From NCBI RefSeq assembly GCF_009377195.2, contig NZ_VJXX01000001.1:124001-188000 (forward strand): a stretch of DNA of 64,000 bases, in the 5' to 3' direction. The number at the start of each line of letters is the position of its first letter. The first letter of the stretch is position 1. This DNA comes from Arthrobacter bussei (GTDB lineage: Bacteria > Actinomycetota > Actinomycetes > Actinomycetales > Micrococcaceae). This document shows, piece after piece, positions 44,428 through 55,200 of this stretch. A program made the translations under genes and the position numbers. The notes under the pieces are model-generated. The model saw only the letters and a list, made by a program, of their open reading frames with translations. It did not search any database and was not told the origin of the DNA.

Positions 44428-46014
44428 CTACTTCCCGAGGAACTTCTCGAAGCCCTTCGGGAGATTCATCGCCGACGGATCGAAGTCCGGCTGGCCGCCT
44501 CCGAAGGCCGCCCCGGTCGGCGCAGCGGCGCGCGCGGCAGCTCGTCGCTGCTCCGCCTCCTGCGCCTCGAGCGCTGCCTTGGCCGGGTTGCCCGAGCGGG
44601 GCTTCTTCTTCCCCTTGGCAGCCGCGGCCTTGGTCTTCCGCGGGCCACCGAATCCGCCCGGCCCTGCCATGCCCGGCATCCCCGGGATACCGCCGCCGGA
44701 GGCCATCTTCTTCATCATCTTCTGGGCCTGCGTGAAACGTTCGAGCAGACCGTTGACCTCGGACACGTGCACGCCGGAGCCGCGGGCGATCCTCGCGCGG
44801 CGCGAGCCGTTGATGATCTTCGGGGCCACGCGCTCGTGCGGGGTCATCGAACGGACGATCGCCTCGACGCGGTCGATCTCGCGCTCGTCGAAGTTCTCGA
44901 GCTGCTCGCGCATGTTCGCCGCACCGGGCATCATCATGAGCATCTTCTTCATGGAGCCCATGTTGCGGATCTGCTGCATCTGCGCGAGGAAGTCGTCGAG
45001 CGTGAAGTCCTCCTGGTCGGAGAACTTCTTCGCCATCCGGGCGGCTTCGTCCTTGTCCCAGGACCGCTCCGCCTGCTCGATGAGCGTGAGGATGTCGCCC
45101 ATGTCGAGGATGCGCGAGGCCATGCGGTCCGGGTGGAACAGCTCGAAGTCGTCGAGGCCCTCGCCCGTGGAGGCGAACATGACCGGCTTGCCGGTGACCG
45201 AGGCGACGGAGAGTGCGGCACCACCGCGGGCGTCGCCATCGAGCTTGGTCAGGACGACACCGGTGAAGTCCACGCCCTCGTTGAAGGCGAGCGCGGTGTT
45301 GACGGCGTCCTGGCCGATCATCGCGTCGATGACGAAGAGGACCTCGTCCGGCGTGATGGCCTCGCGGATGTCCGCGGCCTGCTGCATCAGTTCGGCATCG
45401 ACGCCGAGGCGGCCCGCGGTGTCCACGATCACGACGTCGTGCAGGCGTGCTCGAGCCTCGGCAATGCCCTGGCGAGCGACGGCGACGGGATCGCCCGTGG
45501 CGGACTCGAACTCGGAGCTGACGCCGGGATGCGGTGCGTACACCGGGACACCGGCACGCTCACCGTTGACCTGGAGCTGGCGGACCGCGTTGGGCCGCTG
45601 GAGGTCGCACGCCACGAGGAGGGGACTGTGCCCCTGGCCCTTGAGCCACTTCGAGAGCTTGCCGGCGAGGGTCGTCTTACCCGCACCCTGCAGCCCCGCG
45701 AGCATGATGACCGTCGGCGGGTTCTTCGCGAGACGGATGCGGCGCGTCTCGCCACCGAGGATCCCCACGAGCTCCTCATTGACGATCTTGACGATCTGCT
45801 GGCCGGGATTGAGTGCCTGCGAGACCTCGAGCCCGAGGGCGCGTCCCTTGATGGCCGAGGTGAACGCCCGGACCACCGGGACGGCGACGTCGGCGTCCAG
45901 CAGGGCCCGCCTGATCTCGCGCACCGTCGCGTCAATGTCCGCCTCGGTGAGGCGGCCCTTGCCGCGCAGGTTCTTGAAGGTCGCAGTCAGCCGGTCGGAG
46001 AGTGAATTGAACAC
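44428..46014 (-). CDS. ffh: signal recognition particle protein Ffh (SRP54)
   Basis: 528 residues. Ffh binds 4.5S RNA and signal sequences and hands ribosomes to FtsY. The N domain is at residues 1-95. The G domain has GLQGAGKTTLAGKL near 107, DTAGRLGVD near 190 and TKLDGDARGG near 248. The Met-rich M domain has MKKMLMMMPG and GSRRARIARGSG. The tail carries a Gly/Met/Pro stretch and a basic Ala/Lys region. The start is GTG ending at 46014. FtsY is encoded 3.6 kb away. Confidence 0.97.
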   Translation of the reverse strand: MFNSLSDRLTATFKNLRGKGRLTEADIDATVREIRRALLDADVAVPVVRAFTSAIKGRALGLEVSQALNPGQQIVKIVNEELVGILGGETRRIRLAKNPPTVIMLAGLQGAGKTTLAGKLSKWLKGQGHSPLLVACDLQRPNAVRQLQVNGERAGVPVYAPHPGVSSEFESATGDPVAVARQGIAEARARLHDVVIVDTAGRLGVDAELMQQAADIREAITPDEVLFVIDAMIGQDAVNTALAFNEGVDFTGVVLTKLDGDARGGAALSVASVTGKPVMFASTGEGLDDFELFHPDRMASRILDMGDILTLIEQAERSWDKDEAARMAKKFSDQEDFTLDDFLAQMQQIRNMGSMKKMLMMMPGAANMREQLENFDEREIDRVEAIVRSMTPHERVAPKIINGSRRARIARGSGVHVSEVNGLLERFTQAQKMMKKMASGGGIPGMPGMAGPGGFGGPRKTKAAAAKGKKKPRSGNPAKAALEAQEAEQRRAAARAAAPTGAAFGGGQPDFDPSAMNLPKGFEKFLGK

Positions 46015-46182
46015 GTGCCGTGAACTACTTTCATCGGGGGTCAGGGAGACTCAACTCCCTAGGGTATCAACTGGGGACACGGCAGCACCGCCCGTCCACG
46101 GCCGCGGCCCGGCCCGGCGCGCAAGTCCCGGCGCCCCGTCGGAGAGCGGGACACCGGCAGGGATAAGTGGCACAGTGAAGGC

Positions 46183-47622
46183 GTGGACACTCACTCGCTC
46201 GCAGAACACGATTCCATCCCCGCAGAAGCCGACACCCGCGTGCGGACACTGCTGATCCTCGGAGCGTCCGGCGACCTCACCGGGCGTCTCCTGCTCCCCG
46301 GCCTCGCGCGGCTCATCCGCATGCGGCGCGGCGACGGCCTCACCCTGGTGGGGGCGGGATCGGACGACTGGACGGACGCGCACTGGCGCGAGCGGATCGA
46401 CGGTGCCTTCGCGAGTGCGATGGAGAAAGCCGACGACGCCGGCCGCGCGGCGCTCCAGGACGTGCGGGACCGCAGCTCCTACCACTTCCTCGACGTCACG
46501 AAGGACGGCCTGGCCGACCTCGTCCACACGCTCGAGGGCCCGGTTGCCGTCTACTTCGCCCTTCCTCCGGCGGTCAGCCAGCTGGCGTGCAGCGCGCTCG
46601 GCCCCAACTCGCTGCCCAAGAGCACCCGCCTCGTCATGGAGAAGCCCTTCGGCACCGACCAGGCCAGCGCGCACCGACTCAACGAGAAGCTCGCCCGGCT
46701 GGTCCCCGAGCAGAACATCCACCGCGTGGACCACTTCCTCGGCAAGGCGACGGTCTTCAACATCCTGGGCCTGCGTTTCGCGAACCGGATCCTCGAGCCG
46801 GTGTGGAACAACCTGCACATCGAGAAGGTCGAGGTGATCTTCGACGAGGACCTCGCCCTGGAGAACCGGGCGCGCTACTACGACGGCGCCGGCGCACTCC
46901 GTGACATGATCCAGAGCCACCTCGTCCACGTGATGGCCCTCCTCGCGCTCAATGCGCCGTCCACCCTGCACGAGCGCGACCTGCGCGACCACATCGGATC
47001 CATCCTGCGGGCCAGCACCGTGGACCTCGACAGCCCGGCCAGCAGCAGGCGCGCCCGCTACACCGCCGGCACGATCGGGGACCGCCCCATCCCGGACTAC
47101 ACGGCGGAGCCGGGGGTGGATCCCTCGAAGAACACGGAGACACTCGCCGAGGTCACGGTGTCCATCAACAACGAGCGGTGGTCGGGCGTTCCGTTCATCC
47201 TGCGGTCCGGGAAGGCGCTCGGCGCCAAGCGCAAGGAAGCCGTGATCACGTTCCGGCCGGTCAGCCACCTGCCGCTCGGTTTCACCGGGCAGGACGCACC
47301 CACCAAACTGAGGATCGGCTTCGGTCCTGACACGCTGCAGCTGGAGCTCGACGTCAATGGCCCGGGTGACATCTTCTCGCTGGACCGCGCCACGCTCAGC
47401 GCCGACCTCAACGAAACCGACCTGCTCCCCTACGGTGAGGTGCTCGACGGCGTGCTGGCGGGCGATCCGACACTCTCGGTCCGCGGCGACACCGCCGAGG
47501 ACTGCTGGCGGATCGTCGAGCCCGTCCTGAAGGCCTGGGCCGAGGACCGCGTACCGCTCGAGGAGTACCCGGCAGGATCGGCAGGGCCCGAGGACTGGCC
47601 GTCGTCGCACGGTCGGGTCTGA
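46183..47622 (+). CDS. zwf: glucose-6-phosphate dehydrogenase
   Basis: 479 residues. It oxidises glucose-6-phosphate to the 6-phosphogluconolactone with NADP. The dinucleotide fold is LILGASGDLTGRLLLPGL near residue 24. The active site RVDHFLGKATVFNI is near 180, followed by FANRILEPVWNN. The protein is about 30 residues shorter than most Zwf proteins, and no opcA, pgl or tal is next to it. It may be a second isozyme in a genome whose main zwf lies elsewhere. The GTG at 46183 follows GAAGG. The gene is divergent from ffh. Confidence 0.92.
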   Translation: MDTHSLAEHDSIPAEADTRVRTLLILGASGDLTGRLLLPGLARLIRMRRGDGLTLVGAGSDDWTDAHWRERIDGAFASAMEKADDAGRAALQDVRDRSSYHFLDVTKDGLADLVHTLEGPVAVYFALPPAVSQLACSALGPNSLPKSTRLVMEKPFGTDQASAHRLNEKLARLVPEQNIHRVDHFLGKATVFNILGLRFANRILEPVWNNLHIEKVEVIFDEDLALENRARYYDGAGALRDMIQSHLVHVMALLALNAPSTLHERDLRDHIGSILRASTVDLDSPASSRRARYTAGTIGDRPIPDYTAEPGVDPSKNTETLAEVTVSINNERWSGVPFILRSGKALGAKRKEAVITFRPVSHLPLGFTGQDAPTKLRIGFGPDTLQLELDVNGPGDIFSLDRATLSADLNETDLLPYGEVLDGVLAGDPTLSVRGDTAEDCWRIVEPVLKAWAEDRVPLEEYPAGSAGPEDWPSSHGRV

Positions 47623-47652
47623 CCGACGCCCAGCCGGACGCAGCAGACTGAG

Positions 47653-47697
47653 AGCCCACAGAGCCGACATAGCCCACAGAGCCCACAGAGCCCACAG
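47653..47697 (+). repeat. 9-bp tandem repeat after zwf
   Basis: Five 9-bp units: AGCCCACAG at 47653, the variant AGCCGACAT at 47662, and AGCCCACAG at 47671, 47680 and 47689. They lie between the zwf stop and a terminator hairpin and are not in a supported gene. Confidence 0.9.
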
Positions 47698-47708
47698 GGA
47701 GCACACGC

Positions 47709-47746
47709 AGAAGGAGGGCCACCCCATCGGGGGTGGCCCTCCTTCT
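47709..47746. terminator. bidirectional terminator, zwf / glnK
   Basis: AGAAGGAGGGCCACCCC (47709-47725) pairs perfectly with GGGGTGGCCCTCCTTCT (47730-47746). A 17-bp stem lies between convergent genes. Confidence 0.75.
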
Positions 47747-47781
47747 GTCCCTCGGTACGGGGGCCGGGCTCCCGGGACTGT

Positions 47782-49466
<1,685 letters not shown>

Positions 49467-49485
49467 CAAACACGATCCTTCCAAA

Positions 49486-49506
49486 GGGGCGGGTACTTCC
49501 CGCCCC
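49486..49506 (-). promoter_or_regulatory. hairpin in the amtB leader
   Basis: GGGGCGGG-N5-CCCGCCCC, an 8-bp perfect stem directly upstream of the amtB SD. It could slow decay of the mRNA or affect access to the ribosome binding site. Confidence 0.4.
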
Positions 49507-49567
49507 TCAAGAATGGGGTGGCCGTGTTTCCGTCCCTGGGGCCGCGCATTGCGGGCAGGTTACATCA

Positions 49568-49605
49568 GTCTCACGCACGTAAAAGACGCGTGACGCGCAT
49601 GTTTC
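49568..49605 (-). promoter_or_regulatory. GlnR-like box array upstream of amtB-glnK
   Basis: On the minus strand four 5-mers follow at an exact 11-nt period: GAAAC, GTCAC, TTTAC, GAGAC. Actinobacterial GlnR sites are described as gTnAC-N6-GaAAC units, also with an 11-nt period. The last pair TTTAC-N6-GAGAC fits the a-b order with one mismatch per half. It lies 102 nt before the amtB ATG, as expected for nitrogen control. Confidence 0.6.
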
Positions 49606-49665
49606 AGGGAGATTTCAGCCCTGCCGGCTGCTGCCGGCGGGGCGGTCGTCCCGGGGCCCGCGGCC

Positions 49666-50859
49666 TCAGTTCAGAAGCGCGTCGACGAAGGCCTCGGCGT
49701 CGAAGGGTGCGAGGTCGTCCGCGCCTTCCCCGAGGCCGATCAGCTTGACCGGGACACCCAGGCTCCGCTGGATGGCGACGACGATGCCGCCCTTCGCGGT
49801 GCCGTCGAGCTTGGTGAGGACGATCCCGGTGATGTTCACGACCTCCGCGAAGACCCGGGCCTGGCTCAGGCCGTTCTGGCCTGTCGTCGCGTCGAGCACC
49901 AGCAGGACCTCGTCCACCGTGCCCTGCTTCTCGATCACGCGTTTGACCTTGCCGAGCTCGTCCATGAGGCCCACCTTGTTCTGCAGGCGCCCGGCGGTGT
50001 CGATCAGGACGACGTCGACCTCCTGGTCGATCCCGGCCTTGACCGCCTCGAAGGCGACCGACGCGGGGTCGGCGCCGTCGACGTCGGACTTGACGGTCGG
50101 CACGCCGACCCGCGAACCCCAGGTGGCCAGCTGTTCCGCAGCGGCGGCGCGGAAGGTGTCCGCCGCTCCGAGGAGCACGTCCTTGTCGTCGGCCACGAGG
50201 ACGCGGGCGAGCTTGCCGACGGTCGTCGTCTTCCCGACGCCGTTCACACCGACCACCATCACGATGGCAGGACGGTCGGCGTGGCGCTGCGTGGCGAGGG
50301 ACCGATCCATCGACGGATCGACCAGCTTTACCAGCTCCTCCCGGAGCATGTCCTTGACCTCGGCGGGGTTCCTGCTGCCGGCGACCTTCACGCGCTCGCG
50401 GAGGGCGTCGACGAGTTCCATGGTGGGCTCGGTGCCGAGGTCGGCCATGAGGAGGGTCTCCTCGACCTCGTCCCACACGTCCTCGTCGATCCTGTCCCTC
50501 GACAGCAGTGCCAGCAGTCCCTTGCCGAGCGCGTTGTTGGAGCGCACCAGCCGGGCGCGGAGGCGGGCGAGGCGACCCTGCACCGGGTCGACGGTGTCGA
50601 GGCTCGGGCCGGCGGGGGTGTCCTCGAGGCCGCTGAGGTCATCGGGGACGAGGACGTCCGTGGTGACGCCGTCGGGGCGGTCGAGCACGTCGGTCGACGT
50701 CGAGCCGTGCGCACCGGCAAGGGGCCGGTCATCGGGATCGCGCGGCGAGGAGTACAGGCCGGGAGGCGTGCGACGGCCGCGGACCAGGACGGCGGCGACC
50801 GACCCGATCACGGCGAGCGCGAGGACGACGAAGATGACAGGCAGGAGGATCTCGTTCAC
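49666..50859 (-). CDS. ftsY: signal recognition particle receptor FtsY
   Basis: 397 residues. FtsY receives Ffh-ribosome complexes at the membrane. Unusually for a cytosolic GTPase, the N-terminus is a transmembrane helix (LLPVIFVVLALAVIGSVAAV), as in other actinobacterial FtsY. A linker of about 80 residues leads to the NG domain: GVNGVGKTTTVGKLA near 205, DTFRAAAAEQL, DTAGRLQNK near 290 and LTKLDGTAKGG. The GTG ending at 50859 follows AAGGTGG. Confidence 0.96.
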   Translation of the reverse strand: MNEILLPVIFVVLALAVIGSVAAVLVRGRRTPPGLYSSPRDPDDRPLAGAHGSTSTDVLDRPDGVTTDVLVPDDLSGLEDTPAGPSLDTVDPVQGRLARLRARLVRSNNALGKGLLALLSRDRIDEDVWDEVEETLLMADLGTEPTMELVDALRERVKVAGSRNPAEVKDMLREELVKLVDPSMDRSLATQRHADRPAIVMVVGVNGVGKTTTVGKLARVLVADDKDVLLGAADTFRAAAAEQLATWGSRVGVPTVKSDVDGADPASVAFEAVKAGIDQEVDVVLIDTAGRLQNKVGLMDELGKVKRVIEKQGTVDEVLLVLDATTGQNGLSQARVFAEVVNITGIVLTKLDGTAKGGIVVAIQRSLGVPVKLIGLGEGADDLAPFDAEAFVDALLN

Positions 50860-50953
50860 TGATCCACCTTCTCACACGGTCCCGGAGCCCGCAGGGGAGG
50901 CCTCAGCGGCCGATTGAGCATCAGGCGACGGGCGGTGACAGAATGCGAGGACC

Positions 50954-52270
50954 ATGGCCGGATCCCCTCGCGCGCGCAAGCACCCCTCGTTCAGCATCGT
51001 CCCCCGGGGCAGGAAGAAGGGGGACGACGGCGGCCCCCCTCGCGAGCGCATCCCGCGGGAGATCCGGGTGCTCATCGCCGCAGCCTTCGTGATCGCCATC
51101 GGCTTCGGCCTGGTGGCGCCGATCCTGCCGCAGTTCGCCCGCAGCTTCGACGTCGGGGTGACGGCCGCAGCGGTGATCGTCAGTGCCTTCGCCTTCACGC
51201 GGCTGCTCTTCGCACCGGCCGGCGGGTGGCTCGTGGAACGCCTCGGCGAGCGGCCCGTGTACATCGTCGGACTGTTGATCGTCGCCCTCTCGACGGCCGC
51301 CTGCGCCTTCGCCGGCGACTACTGGCAGCTCCTGGTCTTCCGTGGCCTCGGCGGCATCGGCTCCACCCTGTTCACGGTGTCGGCGATGGGTCTGATCGTC
51401 CGGCTCGCACCGCCCTCCATCCGCGGCCGTGTCTCCGGCGCCTACGCGACGGCCTTCCTGCTCGGCAGCATCGGCGGCCCGATCCTCGGCGGGGTCCTCG
51501 CGAGGTTCGGACTCCGGGTGCCCTTCCTCGTCTACGCGGGGGCGCTGCTCGTCGCCTCGGCGGTGGTCTTCTTCCAGTTGAAGGGGACGTCGCTGGCCGA
51601 GCGCAGGGCGGCCCGGGACCAGGCGCCCCTCACCGTCCGCGAGGCCCTCGCGCACTCGGGGTACCGGGCCGCCCTCGTCTCGAGCTTCGCCAACGGATGG
51701 TCGTCCTTCGGCATCAGGATGGCCCTCGTGCCGCTCTTCGCGTCCGCGGTGCTGAACGCCGGGCCGGAGATCGCCGGGACCTCCCTCGCTTTCTTCGCCG
51801 CCGGCACGGCGCTCTCGCTCACCGTCTCGGGACGCCTCGCCGACAGCATCGGCCGCAGGCCGCTGGTGATCACCGGGCTGATCGTCAACGGCGCCGCGAT
51901 GGCCGCCCTCGGCCTGTCCGGGAACGTCGTCGTCTTCCTGGCCATCTGCGTGGTGGGCGGGATCGGGACCGGGCTGCTCAATCCGGCGCAGCAGGCGGCG
52001 GTCGCGGACGTGATCGGCAACGGGCGCAGCGGTGGCAAGGTCCTGGCCGCGTTCCAGATGAGCTCGGACCTCGGTGCCATCGTCGGCCCGATCGTCGCCG
52101 GGGTGATCATCGACCGGCTCCTCGTCGGCTCCTACGAGGCGGCCTTCCTCGTGACCGGCGTGCTGGCGTTCGTGGCGGCAGCGGTGTGGGTCGTGTCCCG
52201 CGAGACGCTGCCCCGGCCGAGCGCTGCCGGTCCGGACGCACCCGCGCAGGCGGGCGGTGACGTGCGGTAG
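50954..52270 (+). CDS. MFS transporter (DHA1-like)
   Basis: 438 residues with 12 membrane helices after a basic 35-residue N-terminus. The MFS loop signature WLVERLGERPVYI lies between helices 2 and 3, and RLADSIGRRPLVI in the second half. AYATAFLLGSIGGPILGGVL is a motif-C-like stretch of drug/H+ antiporters. The substrate is unknown. The ATG at 50954 follows GAGG. The gene is divergent from ftsY and ends 15 nt from the convergent smc stop. Confidence 0.85.
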   Translation: MAGSPRARKHPSFSIVPRGRKKGDDGGPPRERIPREIRVLIAAAFVIAIGFGLVAPILPQFARSFDVGVTAAAVIVSAFAFTRLLFAPAGGWLVERLGERPVYIVGLLIVALSTAACAFAGDYWQLLVFRGLGGIGSTLFTVSAMGLIVRLAPPSIRGRVSGAYATAFLLGSIGGPILGGVLARFGLRVPFLVYAGALLVASAVVFFQLKGTSLAERRAARDQAPLTVREALAHSGYRAALVSSFANGWSSFGIRMALVPLFASAVLNAGPEIAGTSLAFFAAGTALSLTVSGRLADSIGRRPLVITGLIVNGAAMAALGLSGNVVVFLAICVVGGIGTGLLNPAQQAAVADVIGNGRSGGKVLAAFQMSSDLGAIVGPIVAGVIIDRLLVGSYEAAFLVTGVLAFVAAAVWVVSRETLPRPSAAGPDAPAQAGGDVR

Positions 52271-52285
52271 TGGAGGACCCCGCGG

Positions 52286-55200
52286 TCAGTCGAGGACCCG
52301 CTCCACCTCCGCCGCGATCCGCTGGCTGATGACGGTGGACACGCCGTCGCCGCGCATCGTCACCCCGTAGAGCGCGTCCGCCACCTCCATGGTGCGCTTC
52401 TGGTGCGTGATGATGATCAACTGGCTCGATTCCCGGAGCTCACGGAAGATCATGATCAGCCGGCCGAGGTTCGTGTCGTCCAGGGCTGCCTCCACCTCGT
52501 CCATCACGTAGAACGGCGAGGGCCTGGCCTTGAAGATCGCGACGAGGAGCGCGACGGCGGTCAGTGACCGCTCACCACCCGAGAGTAGGGACAGGCGCTT
52601 GATCTTCTTGCCGGCGGGCCTCGCCTCGACCTCGATCCCGGTCGTGAGCATGTCCGCGGGATCCGTGAGGACGAGGCGGCCCTCGCCGCCGGGGAACAGG
52701 GTCGCGAAGACGCGCTCGAACTGCTCGGCGGTGTCCCGGTACGCGGCCGTGAACACCTGCTCCACGCGCTCGTCGACCTCGCGGATGATGTCCAGCAGGT
52801 CCTTGCGCGTCGCCTTGAGGTCGGCCAGCTGCGTACTGAGGAACTGGTGGCGCTCCTCCAGCGCCGCGAACTCCTCGAGGGCCAGCGGGTTGACCTTGCC
52901 GAGCGCCGCGAGATCGCGTTCGGCACGCCTGAGCCTCTTCTCCTGCTGCTCGCGCACGTACGGGACGCCTGCGGGGACGGTGTTGCCGTCGTCGTCGACC
53001 GGGGCCCGGAGGGCCGCCCACTTGTCGGCGGGCGGGGTGGTGTCCGCGGGTACGGGCAGGTGGGGCCCGAACTCGTCCACCAGGTGGTCCGGCGTCAGCC
53101 CGAGCTCCTCGATGGAGCGGTTCTCGAGTGCCTCGATCCGGAGCCGCTGCTGCGTGCGCGCGAGTTCGTCGCGGTGCACGGAATCGGTGAGGCGGGCGAG
53201 CTCGACGGCGAGCCCGGCGTTCCTCTCCCGCACCTCCTGCAGCTCGGTGTCCTGCTGCTCGCGCAGCCGCTCGGCGGCGTCGCGCTGCTCGGCGGCGACG
53301 GCGATGGACGCCACGGCGTGGTGCTCGGCCCGCCGGGCTGCCCGGGAGACGGCGACGGCCCTGAGTGCCTGAGCCCTCCGGATCCTCGCCTTCTCCGCCG
53401 CCTGCTCGCGGGCCCGGCGCTCCGACTGCGCCGCGCGCTCGAGCGACGCTGCCCGGCCTGCCAGGGCGGAGAGCTGCTCCTCCCGGCTCCGGAGGGCCAG
53501 CCGTGCCTCCAGCTCGCCCTGGCGGGCGGTGACGGCGGCGCGTTGCAGGGCGTCGCGCTGCGCGGTCGAGGGCTCGGCCTCCACCGGCTGCCGCTGCAGG
53601 TCCTGGAGCCGCTGCGCCGCCTCCCGGAGCCGGGACTCCTCGCGCTCGAGGTCGGCCTCGGCCGCACGGACGAGCGCGGTCAGGCGGTCCCCCTCACCGG
53701 AGGCGGAGCGGACGGCAGCGTTCAGCTGACCCAGCTTCTCCGCGACGGCGGCCATCCGGGCGTCCGACTCGTGCAGACGCTCGAGAGCGGCGTCGACGCG
53801 CTGCTGGGCCTCCTGGCGCGTCGTCCGCGCCGCGGACAGGCGGAAGCGCAGCCTCTCGGCCTCGGCGACGACCCGTGCAAGCCCCTGCTCGGTCTCCTCG
53901 GCGGCAGCGCGCAGTTCCACATAGCCCGCGGCTCCCGGCGTCCCTCCCCGGGCCGTGTGCTCGGAGAAGACGTCACCCTCCAGGGTCACGGCGACGTCGG
54001 CGAGCCCCTCCCTGACAGCGGCCCCCGCCGCCTCGAGATCCTGCACCACGAGCACGCCGTGCAGCAGGTGACCCAGTGCGGGGTGGAGGGCCGGCGGCAC
54101 ATCGACGACGTCGAGGGCCGCGACACCGCCTGCAGGCACCTCCGGGCCCGTCGTCGCGTCCTGTCGCGGCGGGCGCTCTCCCGACCGGACGGCGCCCCCG
54201 GATCCGGGCGCGACGACGAGCGACACCTGGCCGGCGTCGTCGTCCTTCATCAGGGCGAGCGCACGCAGTGCCGCTTCGAGGCTCCCGACCGTGACCGCGT
54301 CCGCCGCGCCGGAGAGGGCCGCGACCACCGCCTTCTCGAAGCCGGGCGCCACCTGGAGGAATTCGCCGAGCGGCCGGTGCACGCCGTCGAGGCCGGCCGC
54401 GAGGAGCGCGCCCGACCCGTCGCGCTGCCGCAGACCCTCGTGCTGCGCCTCGAGGCGCGCAGCGAGAGCCCCGCGTTCGCGCTCCGCGGCACGCTCCTGC
54501 TCGATCAGCACCTCGAGCTCGCGGGCAGCGGTGTCGAGGACGGCGGAGGCCTCCTCGTACTCGGCGTCGAGCCCCTCCTCCCCCTCCTCCTCGCCGGCAA
54601 CCTGGCTCTCCAGGGCGGTGAAGTCGCGTTCGGCGGTGCGGCGGCGTTCCTCCGCCCCGGCGATGGACGCCCGCAGGCGTCCGAGTTCCGCGACGGCCGA
54701 CTCGACCCGGGACCGCGCCGCTCCGACCGTTCCCGCGAGCCGGGCATCGCCTTCCCGGCGATCGGCGGCGGCCCTCAGGAGCCGCGCGAGCCGCGCGTCC
54801 TCCGCGGCCGAGGCCTCCTCGGCCGCGCGCCGGGCAGCGAGCGTCTGCTCGAGCGCGCGCCCCAGGTCGCCCACCTCTGCCTCCAGGCCGGACACCTCCG
54901 CGCGGAGGCGTTCGGCCTGCCGGTCGAGCTGGTCCGGATCGCGCCCGTTGTCCGAGTCCGCCCCGCCCTGGCCCAGCAGATGGCCGCGGTCCTCGGCGCG
55001 TGCGGCGAGCGCGGCGAGCTTCTCGCGCGCACTCGAGAGTGCGTACCAGGTCTCGCGCGCCCGGTTGAGGGCGGGCACCGCGGCGGCGGCCGCCTGCTCG
55101 AGGGTGGCCTGGCGCTGCCGACCGGCTGCGAGCTGCACCTCGACCTCCTCGCGGCGTGCCTGCAGGGCCGCCTCGGCGGCGACGTCGCGCTGGAAGCCGG

